DNA of 30,065 bases, from IMG/VR virus record IMGVR_UViG_3300024257_000043, positions 1 through 30,065 of that record, one strand, 5' to 3'. The DNA is from a virus. The notes under the pieces are model-generated. The model did not search any database. It worked only from the letters and a program-made list of their open reading frames with translations, and was not told the DNA's origin. This document shows, in pieces, positions 1 to 7,838 of the stretch (position 1 is the stretch's first letter; every line of letters starts with the position of its first letter). A program made the translations under genes and the position numbers.

Positions 1-1160
1 ACGATAACCTCTATTGCTCCGAGTGTTATAATGGTGAAGTTCATTCCTGCTACCATTAGCGGGAGTTGACAAGTGCCGGTTACGTTGCAAATGAACGTAC
101 CACCGTAAAGATTAGCTCCGGTAAAGTTTGCTGCGAAATTTGCTGCTGAGTCTGTAACCGGAGTAAGACTTGGTAAAGCTCCCGCACTTGTAAGTCCTGT
201 TAATGATGTAATGTCACTATTAGCACCATCTGAAGCAGCATTGGCAACTTTGGCCAAGGGTATACCATCGTTGTCAAGACCTGTCATTGAGGTGATGCTA
301 GAGTTAACTGGACTTATACTTGCCACTGCAGCGTCTGCTAATACTACATCTGCGTTAGTTGTTACTACATCTGCGTTAGTTAGTACTACATCTGCTGCTG
401 TATCTATAGCGTCTTGTGCTGTAGTTGCTGCGTCTGCGGCAGTATCTATGGCGTCTTGTGTCGTTGTCACTACATCTGCATTTGTTGATACTACATCTGC
501 GTTAGTCAGTACAACATCAGCATTTGTTAGAACTAAATCTGCTGCTGTCGCGATTTCATCAAGTGCTGTTGCAGCAGCGTCTGCTGTAGTTGTTACTACG
601 TCTGCATTCGTTAGTACAACATCAGCGTTAGTTGATACTACATCAGCATTTGTTGACACCACGTCTGCAGCTGTTGCAGTTGCATCTGCGTCAGTTAGTA
701 TCTCATCTGCTGCAGCCGCAGCTGCAGACACAGCAGCAGCAGCAGCAGATGCAGCAGCAGCAGTAGTATATGAAGATACGCTACTCATGAGTATAAACTG
801 AGTATTGGCTAAATCATAGCTCAACATAGCTAAACCAGCTGCAGGTAAGTCACCAGCAGCTAAAGCTGTACCGTCTGGTTGAACAATTGACTTAACACCA
901 ATAGAATCTATATTTATAGTACTAGCACCAGTATTTGCGTCTGTAACACGCATCAAGACGGGCAAACCATCTGTGTATGAAGTAATTGTATTTGTCATTG
1001 CCAGAGTATACGCATCAGCTGCACCGCCAGTATCTACGATTCCATAGTTCTCAAACTTAGCAGCAAGGCCAAACAATTCTGTCATATCGGCTTGTAATCT
1101 TGTTATGAGAATCGTTCCCATAGTGTCTGATGTTGCATAAGTATCTTGTGACACACTCAT
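1..1160 (-). CDS. Tail fibre protein, N-terminal part (runs off left edge)
   Basis: A minus-strand frame is open from ATG at 1160 to the window edge, at least 386 codons, and begins MSVSQDTYATSDTMG. GGAG lies 7 bases before the ATG, and the upstream tail gene ends 1 base away. Residues about 1-125 look like a globular attachment domain. They are followed by an Ala-rich linker and then about 16 uninterrupted seven-residue repeats of the type TNADVVL, as expected for a trimeric coiled-coil shaft. After that the chain becomes a Gly/Thr-rich beta-type sequence (about residue 280 on). Position at the end of the virion operon and the repeat architecture indicate a receptor-binding fibre or its shaft. 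The receptor-binding tip is outside the window. The exact family is not recognised. Confidence 0.8.
   Translation of the reverse strand, partial: MSVSQDTYATSDTMGTILITRLQADMTELFGLAAKFENYGIVDTGGAADAYTLAMTNTITSYTDGLPVLMRVTDANTGASTINIDSIGVKSIVQPDGTALAAGDLPAAGLAMLSYDLANTQFILMSSVSSYTTAAAASAAAAAVSAAAAAADEILTDADATATAADVVSTNADVVSTNADVVLTNADVVTTTADAAATALDEIATAADLVLTNADVVLTNADVVSTNADVVTTTQDAIDTAADAATTAQDAIDTAADVVLTNADVVTTNADVVLADAAVASISPVNSSITSMTGLDNDGIPLAKVANAASDGANSDITSLTGLTSAGALPSLTPVTDSAANFAANFTGANLYGGTFICNVTGTCQLPLMVAGMNFTIITLGAIEVI
330..690 (-). repeat. Heptad-coding repeats in tail fibre shaft
   Basis: A 21-base period encodes seven-residue units. Eight copies contain exactly TNADVV, and the others are relatives such as TAADVVL, TTQDAID and TALDEIA. 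On the plus strand this appears as recurring 'actacatctgcgtta'-type words. An open frame on the opposite strand here is only a by-product of the repeats. Confidence 0.8.
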
Positions 1161-1161
1161 A

Positions 1162-3165
1162 TTAAATCTCCAATTGATAGAATTTAAACATCATTCCGTT
1201 TATAAATACTGGCTTTCCAGCTATGTGTATACTTGAAACTTTGACTTGAAATGAATAGCAATTTATGTTAAGATCAAAGTACAATAATGAGCCAACTGGA
1301 GTCAACGTTACGTTTTCTAAGTCGGCCAGAGGTATATTTTCTATATCAGCTAGTGTAATTGCGTCCGAGATTGCTAAAGCTAAAGACTTAGTTAACTCAG
1401 AAGTGCCTCTCTGGCCGTTCTTGTAGAAGTCAAATACAATATTTGAGCCATTGATACTTGAGGCCATAATCTGACCTTGTACTAAGTCTCGTGTTCCAAA
1501 TGGCATTTCTACGTAAGCTGTTTTATAAGACGGTGCTATTTGTGTAGTGCCTAAGTCTTTGTACTGTGTAGTACCTATTTCGTACATGTAGCCATCAGAA
1601 CAACCTATTACAAACTTTGCACCAATTTGTTTAAAAAACGTAGGTGTCACAGGTAATTTATACCTCGACCAGGGATAACGTACTTTGCCATTCTTCATTC
1701 TAATTGGTTGTTTTGTATGGCATATGTATGTATATGTACCACCTAAGTTTAACCAGTATTGACCATCCGCTGCATGATACCCTGCGATAGCTGTACCTGT
1801 TACCCAGTTAGTAAAAGCATCTCTTATAGGATCAGAGAATGAGTCTGTACGTAGATCACCAAACTCTTGTATACCAGTTAGATTATCTGTGCCTGTCGCT
1901 GAGCTAAACCATAAGTCATTATTTGTATTGACCAAAGTTTTAATTGTAGACCAAGACTTCTGAAACAGTAGTGGAAGTTTATACGTACTTGGAGTCGAGC
2001 CTTCTAACTTACACATGAATGAATGTTCTTCTGTACCTAGTACGTAAAGTGTGCCATATAAATCTTCAAATCCACCAATCGGGAATGAGTTAGCATTATC
2101 GTCTACTACACCAACATAACCACCGCCACCACTTGTAGACCAATCAAGATGTGTTAAGTTACCATAGTATGCACGACCTGGTTCATCTGGATTCTTGATC
2201 CACGGTCTGTTACCAGCAACTACGCCATAAGATGCTTTAGGCGGACGACCAGGATAAACCTTCATTATAGGATCACTTGTTGCTGTCTGAGCCCACGATC
2301 CTGTCCATACCCATGCAGCACCAGCGCTTGCTACTGTAGTACCTTGAACTAAGAAATTTGATCCTTCTAGACAAGCATAGTACGCTGTGCTCGGTAGCAT
2401 TTCAGATGATACATCTGCACTTGTAAACACTATAGATATATAGTCTGCTGATGCACTTGGTACAATGCCTGTATAAGCTTTAGTTGCTACAACTGCGTCT
2501 GATGATACAAGTCTTAATGTGGCGGTGATTGCCGCAGTACCGCCTGATTCTTGTACTTTAGCTTCTATTTTAGTAATTGGAATAGTGTACCCAGCATCCC
2601 AAGCTTGACTTGTAAACTTAGCTGCTATGCGATCGTCTGTACCAGCAGTAAGAACTGCTGCAGCATCGTCTTGACCAGAATAGTTATCGTATTGTGTACC
2701 ATCGTCGCCACCATCATATGCTATCTTAATTGTAGTTGTATCTTCACAGTATTTAAGATACGAACCATCACATATTAGCGCTACGTCGTTGTACGATACA
2801 AGCGTAGTAAGACCAACCATTGTCTTGGTGTCTACTTGTGTCGGTGTTAGCGTACTCATGTAATATACTTTATATACACTACTAGCATTATCAGTACATA
2901 GTGTATACTCAGTGCCACCTAGAGTCACTGATGCAGCATCTACGAGTGACCCTATAGCAGTATCTGACCATTTATATACTGCACCACGTGTTTCTAACTG
3001 GCCGCCTGGATTAAGCTTTAAATCGATACACTCAGCTAGTTCTTCTCGTTCCAGTTGAAAGGAAGGTACTGATGTATTCTCACCTAGTGGCCACCCAACA
3101 AATGCAATACCTTCTTCTTCAAGAGGTTGTGTTTGTGAGTTTATATATGCTGGAATTTCTCTCAT
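1162..3165 (-). CDS. Large tail protein (tail nozzle/beta-propeller-like)
   Basis: A 667-residue protein starting MREIPAYINSQTQPLEEEG. The start ATG shares one base with the stop of the adaptor gene (TAATG), so the two are probably translationally coupled. The sequence is rich in short beta-type segments. Residues about 310-450 (WIKNPDEPGRAYYGN, then FPIGGFEDLYGTLYVLGTEEHSFM, quoted here only in part) resemble large phage tail proteins that probe 'is my device on' style propeller strands, found between the head-tail adaptor and the fibre in short-tailed phages. Residues about 155-305 look like a separate jelly-roll-like domain. Function as a tail tube or nozzle component is inferred from position and pattern, not from a clear family match. 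Confidence 0.6.
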   Translation of the reverse strand: MREIPAYINSQTQPLEEEGIAFVGWPLGENTSVPSFQLEREELAECIDLKLNPGGQLETRGAVYKWSDTAIGSLVDAASVTLGGTEYTLCTDNASSVYKVYYMSTLTPTQVDTKTMVGLTTLVSYNDVALICDGSYLKYCEDTTTIKIAYDGGDDGTQYDNYSGQDDAAAVLTAGTDDRIAAKFTSQAWDAGYTIPITKIEAKVQESGGTAAITATLRLVSSDAVVATKAYTGIVPSASADYISIVFTSADVSSEMLPSTAYYACLEGSNFLVQGTTVASAGAAWVWTGSWAQTATSDPIMKVYPGRPPKASYGVVAGNRPWIKNPDEPGRAYYGNLTHLDWSTSGGGGYVGVVDDNANSFPIGGFEDLYGTLYVLGTEEHSFMCKLEGSTPSTYKLPLLFQKSWSTIKTLVNTNNDLWFSSATGTDNLTGIQEFGDLRTDSFSDPIRDAFTNWVTGTAIAGYHAADGQYWLNLGGTYTYICHTKQPIRMKNGKVRYPWSRYKLPVTPTFFKQIGAKFVIGCSDGYMYEIGTTQYKDLGTTQIAPSYKTAYVEMPFGTRDLVQGQIMASSINGSNIVFDFYKNGQRGTSELTKSLALAISDAITLADIENIPLADLENVTLTPVGSLLYFDLNINCYSFQVKVSSIHIAGKPVFINGMMFKFYQLEI

Positions 3166-3773
3166 TAGAAACCTGCGTCTTTAATGGCTTGTTGACGTAC
3201 TCTACGAACGGTCTTAGATACTATGGTCTGTCTGAAAAACTCATGTAAAGCAAAGTCACCAACTATCTTACGTTCATTTCTGTTCTTCGCAATTATTATA
3301 ACTCCTCCACGGAGTTCGTTGTTAAACTCATCATTGTATGGCATTGAGTTGCCACTAACTAGAGTTGTAGATTTCTGGTTGTATTGTAAAAAAACTGTTT
3401 GCTCTGATGATGCTGTTCTTTCGAAAATCATATTTGTTTTATGAATACCATAGTAACTAGGTATTCCAGTAGCGTTTTCTTGGAGTTCTTCATTTATCCA
3501 AGCAACACTCTTTTTCACTAAATCTGTATCGTCAATTTGTACTAATATGTCTGTACTGAAGTCAGTAGGTAGTGCAACACTGCTATTCGATATTGGTAGA
3601 GTTAAAGAAGTTGAATTAAATACCCAGTCTGACTGAACTGAGCCAAGGAAAGTTGCTAAGGCCTCAATTACTCTGTTGTAGAAAGCTAGTACCATAGTAG
3701 CTGAGTATTGCGTGGAATCCTCATCGCGTATATCAAACCTTGTCTGTGTTATTTCTGCATCTATAGTTGCCAT
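3165..3773 (-). CDS. Head-tail adaptor/connector protein
   Basis: A 202-residue protein. The N-terminal half is helical (RFDIRDEDSTQYSATMVLAF and on, typical of connector proteins that begin with a DNA- or portal-docking helix bundle). The second half carries LPTDF, then IPSYYGIH and MPYNDEFNNEL followed by AKNRNERK, a pattern common in phage adaptor proteins that join the portal ring to the tail. It lies between the capsid cluster and the large tail protein, which fits. It is probably coupled to the downstream gene by a TAATG overlap. The start is ATG at 3773, just downstream of a strong hairpin, with no clear free Shine-Dalgarno sequence. Confidence 0.65.
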   Translation of the reverse strand: MATIDAEITQTRFDIRDEDSTQYSATMVLAFYNRVIEALATFLGSVQSDWVFNSTSLTLPISNSSVALPTDFSTDILVQIDDTDLVKKSVAWINEELQENATGIPSYYGIHKTNMIFERTASSEQTVFLQYNQKSTTLVSGNSMPYNDEFNNELRGGVIIIAKNRNERKIVGDFALHEFFRQTIVSKTVRRVRQQAIKDAGF

Positions 3774-3780
3774 GTTAAAT

Positions 3781-3804
3781 ATGGGAGGGATTGCTCCCTC
3801 CCAT
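3781..3804 (-). terminator. Perfect 10-bp hairpin between virion and adaptor genes
   Basis: The 24 bases are a perfect inverted repeat: ATGGGAGGGA, a 4-base loop, TCCCTCCCAT. On the transcribed (minus) strand it is followed only by ATTTAAC, so the U-tract is weak. It may be a partial terminator, an mRNA-stabilising 3' end, or a translation control element for the adaptor gene 8 bases downstream. Confidence 0.6.
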
Positions 3805-3811
3805 CCTCAAA

Positions 3812-4498
3812 TTAATGATTAATGCAAAGTGCAACTACTTCAAATTTAGCGCCGTCAAGATCAACGTCACCGTTAGTTGTAGAAGCTACGATGTCAATAG
3901 TATCTGCAGAAGCGAAGTACAATGGAGAAGCTGCCCTAGGTGCCTTAAGTACAAAAACCTCTGCTGTAGCGGACGCTAAATCAATAGCCCCTCCAGTGTT
4001 ATTTGCAAGTACAACAGACACTGTATCTTCTGCTGTAACAGTTGCTGTAATAACAAGGTCTACAAGATCTACACCAAGTGTAACTAAAACAGGATTACCT
4101 ATCGCAGCACCTGCAACAGTTATATCTTTAACTTCTTCATTACCGTCGTCAATTGACGCTGCATCCCATGTAGAAGTCGCTGTTAGAACTGTTGATGCAT
4201 TACCAGTAGCATCTAAATTGAGGTCTTGGCCCCAGTAATCAGTATCAGAACCATAACCAAGATGAACTGTAGCATCTGCTGTTTCCGCTGTAATAACATT
4301 AATATACGCATTTAACACTGTAGTGCGAGCTGGAATAGCTAAACACTGCGCTACATCAGTTTCACCTGCATCAATTGTCTGAATTGAACAGTCAATAGTG
4401 TTTCTGCGAACTTGAAAATCTGGGTCAATAAGGAGCTTCTGTGTAGCTGTTGCACCCCCGGTGACTGAACCATCACAAAAATTATATGTGGTTGCCAT
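3812..4498 (-). CDS. Virion protein, paralogue with inserted domain
   Basis: A 228-residue protein beginning MATTYNFCDGSVTGG. Its ends match the 151-residue protein encoded just upstream: DVAQCL-IPA-TTVL-AY and TAETA-LGYG near the start, YFA-ADTID and DVDLDG-K-EV at the end. Between them it carries about 80 extra residues (about 110-190) with GAAIGNPVLVTLGVDL and VVLANNTGGAIDLAS. That stretch resembles a small beta domain seen in many phage virion proteins. A strong ribosome binding site (AAAGGAGGTGA) precedes the ATG. Adjacency to the capsid gene suggests a decoration or minor capsid role, which is inferred. Confidence 0.65.
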   Translation of the reverse strand: MATTYNFCDGSVTGGATATQKLLIDPDFQVRRNTIDCSIQTIDAGETDVAQCLAIPARTTVLNAYINVITAETADATVHLGYGSDTDYWGQDLNLDATGNASTVLTATSTWDAASIDDGNEEVKDITVAGAAIGNPVLVTLGVDLVDLVITATVTAEDTVSVVLANNTGGAIDLASATAEVFVLKAPRAASPLYFASADTIDIVASTTNGDVDLDGAKFEVVALCINH

Positions 4499-4510
4499 GT
4501 CTCACCTCCT

Positions 4511-4966
4511 TTAATAAGTGTCGACGTGTTTAAGGCAAACAGCAAAAACTTCTACTTTAAGTCCGTCCAAGTCAACATCTGCGCCGTCTGTAGTCGCAGT
4601 AAGGTCAATAGTGTCAGCAGCAGCGAAATAAACTGGAACATTACTTCCAAGCCCACCTACCGTTACATCAGCAGCAGCGGCAACATCAAGAGCGTCGCCC
4701 CACTGATCAGCGTTTCCACCATAACCTAGGTCAACGGTACCATTAGCGGTTTCTGCAGTCATCACTCGTACGTAAGCAGTGAGTACTGTAGTAGCTGCAG
4801 GAATAATCAGACACTGCGCGACATCAGCCGCGCCAGCTTCAATATTCTGCAATGAAAAATCAACAATGTGCCGGAGTATAGTTAACTCATTTTCCCGAAG
4901 GGTAGTCTGAGTCATTCTAGGAACACCAGCGATACTTCCATCTGTAAAATTATATGTGGTTGCCAT
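4511..4966 (-). CDS. Virion protein next to capsid (possible decoration protein)
   Basis: A 151-residue protein, MATTYNFTDGSIAG at the start, directly downstream of the major capsid gene with a very strong ribosome binding site (AAGGAGGTGA, 6 bases before ATG). The chain is Ala/Thr/Asp-rich and beta-type, with IPAATTVLTAYVRVMTAETA and LGYGGNADQWG. This pattern is widespread in uncharacterised phage virion proteins located beside capsid genes. It is the short paralogue of the gene that follows. High expression is suggested by the ribosome binding site; a decoration function is an inference. Confidence 0.65.
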   Translation of the reverse strand: MATTYNFTDGSIAGVPRMTQTTLRENELTILRHIVDFSLQNIEAGAADVAQCLIIPAATTVLTAYVRVMTAETANGTVDLGYGGNADQWGDALDVAAAADVTVGGLGSNVPVYFAAADTIDLTATTDGADVDLDGLKVEVFAVCLKHVDTY

Positions 4967-4979
4967 TTAGGTCACCTCC

Positions 4980-6050
4980 TTAACTATGCGCAGCAGCATA
5001 AGAGCTAATGGTCATAACCCCAAAGTCTTTGCTGTTGAAACGGGTTTTTTGCATACCAAAACAACTGCCGGCTGCAAGACCTTTTTTGTTACCATAATCC
5101 TGGCTTTTTTCAACCCAGGTAATATAGTTGTCTTTACCAACTTTCTTTTGGTCCATTCTGTCATAAGCATTACCCAACGCAAAAACACCAGCTTGTGCAC
5201 CCAGGAAGAGATTCCTTCGTACGTTAGTTGTAGGTGTGTAAATACGATTTGATTCATAGATGATGCATTTATTGTAAACACCAAGAGCTCCGTTAAAGAT
5301 CGGATTCTTGAGTCCACGAATATTTGCATACTGCTGAATTTCATGCCATTTAACACTTGAAGAACCTGTACCAAGGGACAATTTCATGTCAGTCACTGAG
5401 TAAGGATGAAGCACAACTACAAAGTAGTCGTCGCCATCGATACGAACAGGACGCATGGGAACGTCATTGGTAGTCGCTTTTTCTTTTGCGTAATCAATAT
5501 CTTCAAGCAGGAATTTATCATTTGAATCCAGGGCGCCAGTGCTTGTTTCAGCAGTTGCGTTACCAGAATAAATGATATGATCTGAGTCAGGAGTTCGGCC
5601 AGTGTTGCTACCGTGGGTCAACGAGGTGTCACCGCAAAGATACCTGAACATATACTCTTCAAGCTTGTTGCTCCACCATCTTGACAAGGCCCACTGTCCG
5701 TCCTTTCTAAGATTATGAATTGTTCTCTGCTGGGACATTTTTCCAAAGATATGTGCATGTCTCAGCTGATTGATTTTAATACTGTCCTGATAAAAAGTCA
5801 ACTGTTCTTCGTTGCCTTCCAGGGTGTTGTCTCCAGTTACGCCAGCGCCTTCCATCTCAACTAAGAGATCGTAGACTATATTATCACCAGCGTTCTTCTC
5901 GAGGTCTTTTGCCATATAAAGGATCGCATCTTCATTAGTTCCGAGAAACTTGCGGAAGAACAAGGTACCCTTAAGGGCCTCGTACCATGTCTTTTTAGAC
6001 CAAAGTTTCACCGTTTGACTTGACGATGTGCCGAACTCTGTCTCTGCCAT
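4980..6050 (-). CDS. Major capsid protein, N4-gp56 family
   Basis: A 356-residue protein forming the head shell. The N-terminal region (VKLWSKKTWYEALKGTLF, then FLGTNEDAILYMAKDLEK) and LLVEMEGAGVTGDNTLEGNE followed by HAHIFGKMSQQRT match the pattern of the N4-gp56/DUF4043 major capsid family, which has the HK97 fold. Length is close to that family's usual 350-400 residues. AGGAG lies 7 bases before the ATG. It sits downstream of the portal and scaffold genes, as usual, but is separated from the scaffold by an endonuclease gene. Confidence 0.88.
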   Translation of the reverse strand: MAETEFGTSSSQTVKLWSKKTWYEALKGTLFFRKFLGTNEDAILYMAKDLEKNAGDNIVYDLLVEMEGAGVTGDNTLEGNEEQLTFYQDSIKINQLRHAHIFGKMSQQRTIHNLRKDGQWALSRWWSNKLEEYMFRYLCGDTSLTHGSNTGRTPDSDHIIYSGNATAETSTGALDSNDKFLLEDIDYAKEKATTNDVPMRPVRIDGDDYFVVVLHPYSVTDMKLSLGTGSSSVKWHEIQQYANIRGLKNPIFNGALGVYNKCIIYESNRIYTPTTNVRRNLFLGAQAGVFALGNAYDRMDQKKVGKDNYITWVEKSQDYGNKKGLAAGSCFGMQKTRFNSKDFGVMTISSYAAAHS

Positions 6051-6069
6051 TTGTGACTCCTGTTAATAA

Positions 6070-6702
6070 TTATGAATATTTATCTTTATACTCCACAACT
6101 TTGTGTAGTAGATCTTCGTTTGACTCTATTGTACCTAGTAAAGTATTACATCTAGGACACAGTAACCCTCTAACCTTATTTGTATCATGGTCATGATCTA
6201 TGGATGCTCTAGTAGATAACTCACTGAAATCTTTACTGCAAATTTCACAGCAGCCTTTTTGTTGATTCATCATATCTTGAAAATCAACTTCAGTTAAGCC
6301 ATAACTTGTTTTAATACTAGCCATACGAAAATAATGATCACGTTGTTTACGTTCAGCATTATTTTTTGCACCAGTAGGGTTATACTGTTTTCGTCGTAAG
6401 TGCTCACAAGTTTTACAGTTAACCATTAAACCATTTTTATCTCGGTTGTCAACTCCGAATAATTTAACTGATAAAGTTTGTTTACACGACGGACAATACT
6501 TTTTACCTTGTTTAAGCTGCTGAACGCGTCGATTAGTTTCTTCGACACTTTTCTTGCCTTTACCATTTGCCCAGCATTTTTTATTTGACTTACTTGCACA
6601 TTGTCTACAGTATGATTTTAAACCGTCTTTACTTCGCGCTTGTTTGTTAAACTCAGTAATACTTTTTTCTACTTTACATCCACTACACGTTTTAGTCTTC
6701 AT
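6070..6702 (-). CDS. Endonuclease VII-type HNH homing endonuclease
   Basis: A 210-residue protein. It has a zinc-finger pair CSGCK...CRQC (residues about 6-35), a second CPSC...CKTC pair (about 65-100), and a C-terminal endonuclease VII-like HNH domain with CCEICSKDF, SIDHDHDTNKVRGLLCPRCN and LLG. The family cuts DNA with a His-metal finger. Insertion between scaffold and capsid genes, which are normally adjacent, suggests a free-standing homing endonuclease. I place the start at ATG 6702 (GAGGG 8 bases before), where family-like sequence begins. An in-frame ATG at 6807, with AAGGA 8 bases upstream and 11 bases after the scaffold stop, would add 35 unrelated residues and cannot be ruled out. 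Confidence 0.85.
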   Translation of the reverse strand: MKTKTCSGCKVEKSITEFNKQARSKDGLKSYCRQCASKSNKKCWANGKGKKSVEETNRRVQQLKQGKKYCPSCKQTLSVKLFGVDNRDKNGLMVNCKTCEHLRRKQYNPTGAKNNAERKQRDHYFRMASIKTSYGLTEVDFQDMMNQQKGCCEICSKDFSELSTRASIDHDHDTNKVRGLLCPRCNTLLGTIESNEDLLHKVVEYKDKYS

Positions 6703-6710
6703 TTTACTAG

Positions 6711-6743
6711 CCCTCGCTATTTCCTGTAAAATAAATACGAGGG
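6711..6743 (-). promoter_or_regulatory. Hairpin that can hide the endonuclease ribosome binding site
   Basis: On the minus strand CCCTCG-TATTT pairs with AAATA-G-CGAGGG: an 11-bp stem with one bulged G and a 10-base loop. The 3' arm contains the GAGGG that would serve the ATG at 6702. Folding in read-through transcripts would therefore limit translation of the endonuclease. Confidence 0.5.
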
Positions 6744-6818
6744 AAAGAATGTAGGTTGCATCCCTTTTCGACTTGCATTGTCTATCCCTCATAACTGTAT
6801 AATTCATATCAGTTTTCC

Positions 6819-7796
6819 TTAACCTGTTTTTTCCAGTAGACGATCGATTTTCGCCATCGTTCGAGCGTCTAAGTTCATGAATTCTTCAGTCGGCATATTT
6901 GCAACTCTAGCAAGTAGAGTCTCGTTTACTTCGCCTCCTGAAGAGTTTGCTCTTGCTAGTGAAGCTGGTCGATCTGTATCCAATAGTTCATTGGTGTTGT
7001 TAGCTTCAGTTATTGCAAGGTTTAAGGCTTTTCGTACATACCGTGGGGTCGCAATCAAGTGCGCTTCCAAAACACTTTCCATGTTTAAAGACGGAAACTT
7101 CTTTGTAAAAGCGTCATTGATTGTTTTCGAGTTCAACGCGATGTCAATAGCTTGATCAGCTGTAGTAGGCGCTGCAATTCCGCGCTTTACTAAGTAGTCA
7201 TCAAATAAGTCATCTTTCAAGTAATCCCACGCGCTTGAAACTTTTTTGTGAGCGTCAGCATAGCCTTCGTTCTCGCTCAATAAAGTGTTTAACGCTTCGC
7301 TTTCTGACGCTTTAGTATGCATAGTTGTAGTTGCATTTCGCAACATGTCAACCTGATTCTTAAGCTCCAAAAGTTCAGCATTATCTCCAGTACTCAGGTT
7401 CATCAATTTAGAAGTATCCAGGTAGAGATTCCCTTCTTCATCAAAGTCGATAGGGATGTTGGAGTACTTCTTGTCATCAAGTTCGTTCTCCAAGTCCTTA
7501 GTCTCTTTGAAAGTTGCTACGGCAGTTTTAATTTCATCTAACTGCTCCTGTAGTCCCTGTCTAATACCTCTTTGTGCTGATAAAGATTTAATTAAACCTT
7601 TATTGGCAATTTCTAACTCAGACATCTTCTTAGCAATAGATTGTACGTCGTCTACATCCTGATCTGCATCATCATCTGCATCATCATCCACATCATCCAC
7701 ATCTGCAAATTCATCCAACACATCTGTGTCATCAACGTCAACTTCATCTAGTGCTGCGAGTTCTTCTTTTGTTAGATTTTTGTTATCCTCAGCCAT
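6819..7796 (-). CDS. Capsid scaffold-like protein
   Basis: A 325-residue, strongly acidic protein between the portal and capsid genes. Residues about 17-52 are almost all Asp/Val/Ala (a DDADDDAD-type run). Residues about 52-105 and 140-170 have heptad-like spacing typical of coiled coils, and the C-terminal region is helical. Position, acidity and coiled coil are the hallmarks of phage internal scaffolds, which guide procapsid assembly and then leave. AAGGAG precedes the ATG. No specific family motif was recognised, so the call rests on context. Confidence 0.7.
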   Translation of the reverse strand: MAEDNKNLTKEELAALDEVDVDDTDVLDEFADVDDVDDDADDDADQDVDDVQSIAKKMSELEIANKGLIKSLSAQRGIRQGLQEQLDEIKTAVATFKETKDLENELDDKKYSNIPIDFDEEGNLYLDTSKLMNLSTGDNAELLELKNQVDMLRNATTTMHTKASESEALNTLLSENEGYADAHKKVSSAWDYLKDDLFDDYLVKRGIAAPTTADQAIDIALNSKTINDAFTKKFPSLNMESVLEAHLIATPRYVRKALNLAITEANNTNELLDTDRPASLARANSSGGEVNETLLARVANMPTEEFMNLDARTMAKIDRLLEKTG

Positions 7797-7838
7797 ACTA
7801 ACTCCTTTTCGCCCGATCCCCGGCGTCGGTAGTCACCC

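Noticed and set aside
211-801. 196-residue plus-strand open frame rich in Ala/Ser/Val
   Set aside because: It is the opposite strand of the tail fibre heptad repeats; no ribosome binding site, and the composition comes from the repeats.
3822-4238. 138-residue plus-strand frame
   Set aside because: Antisense shadow of the virion paralogue; no ribosome binding site.
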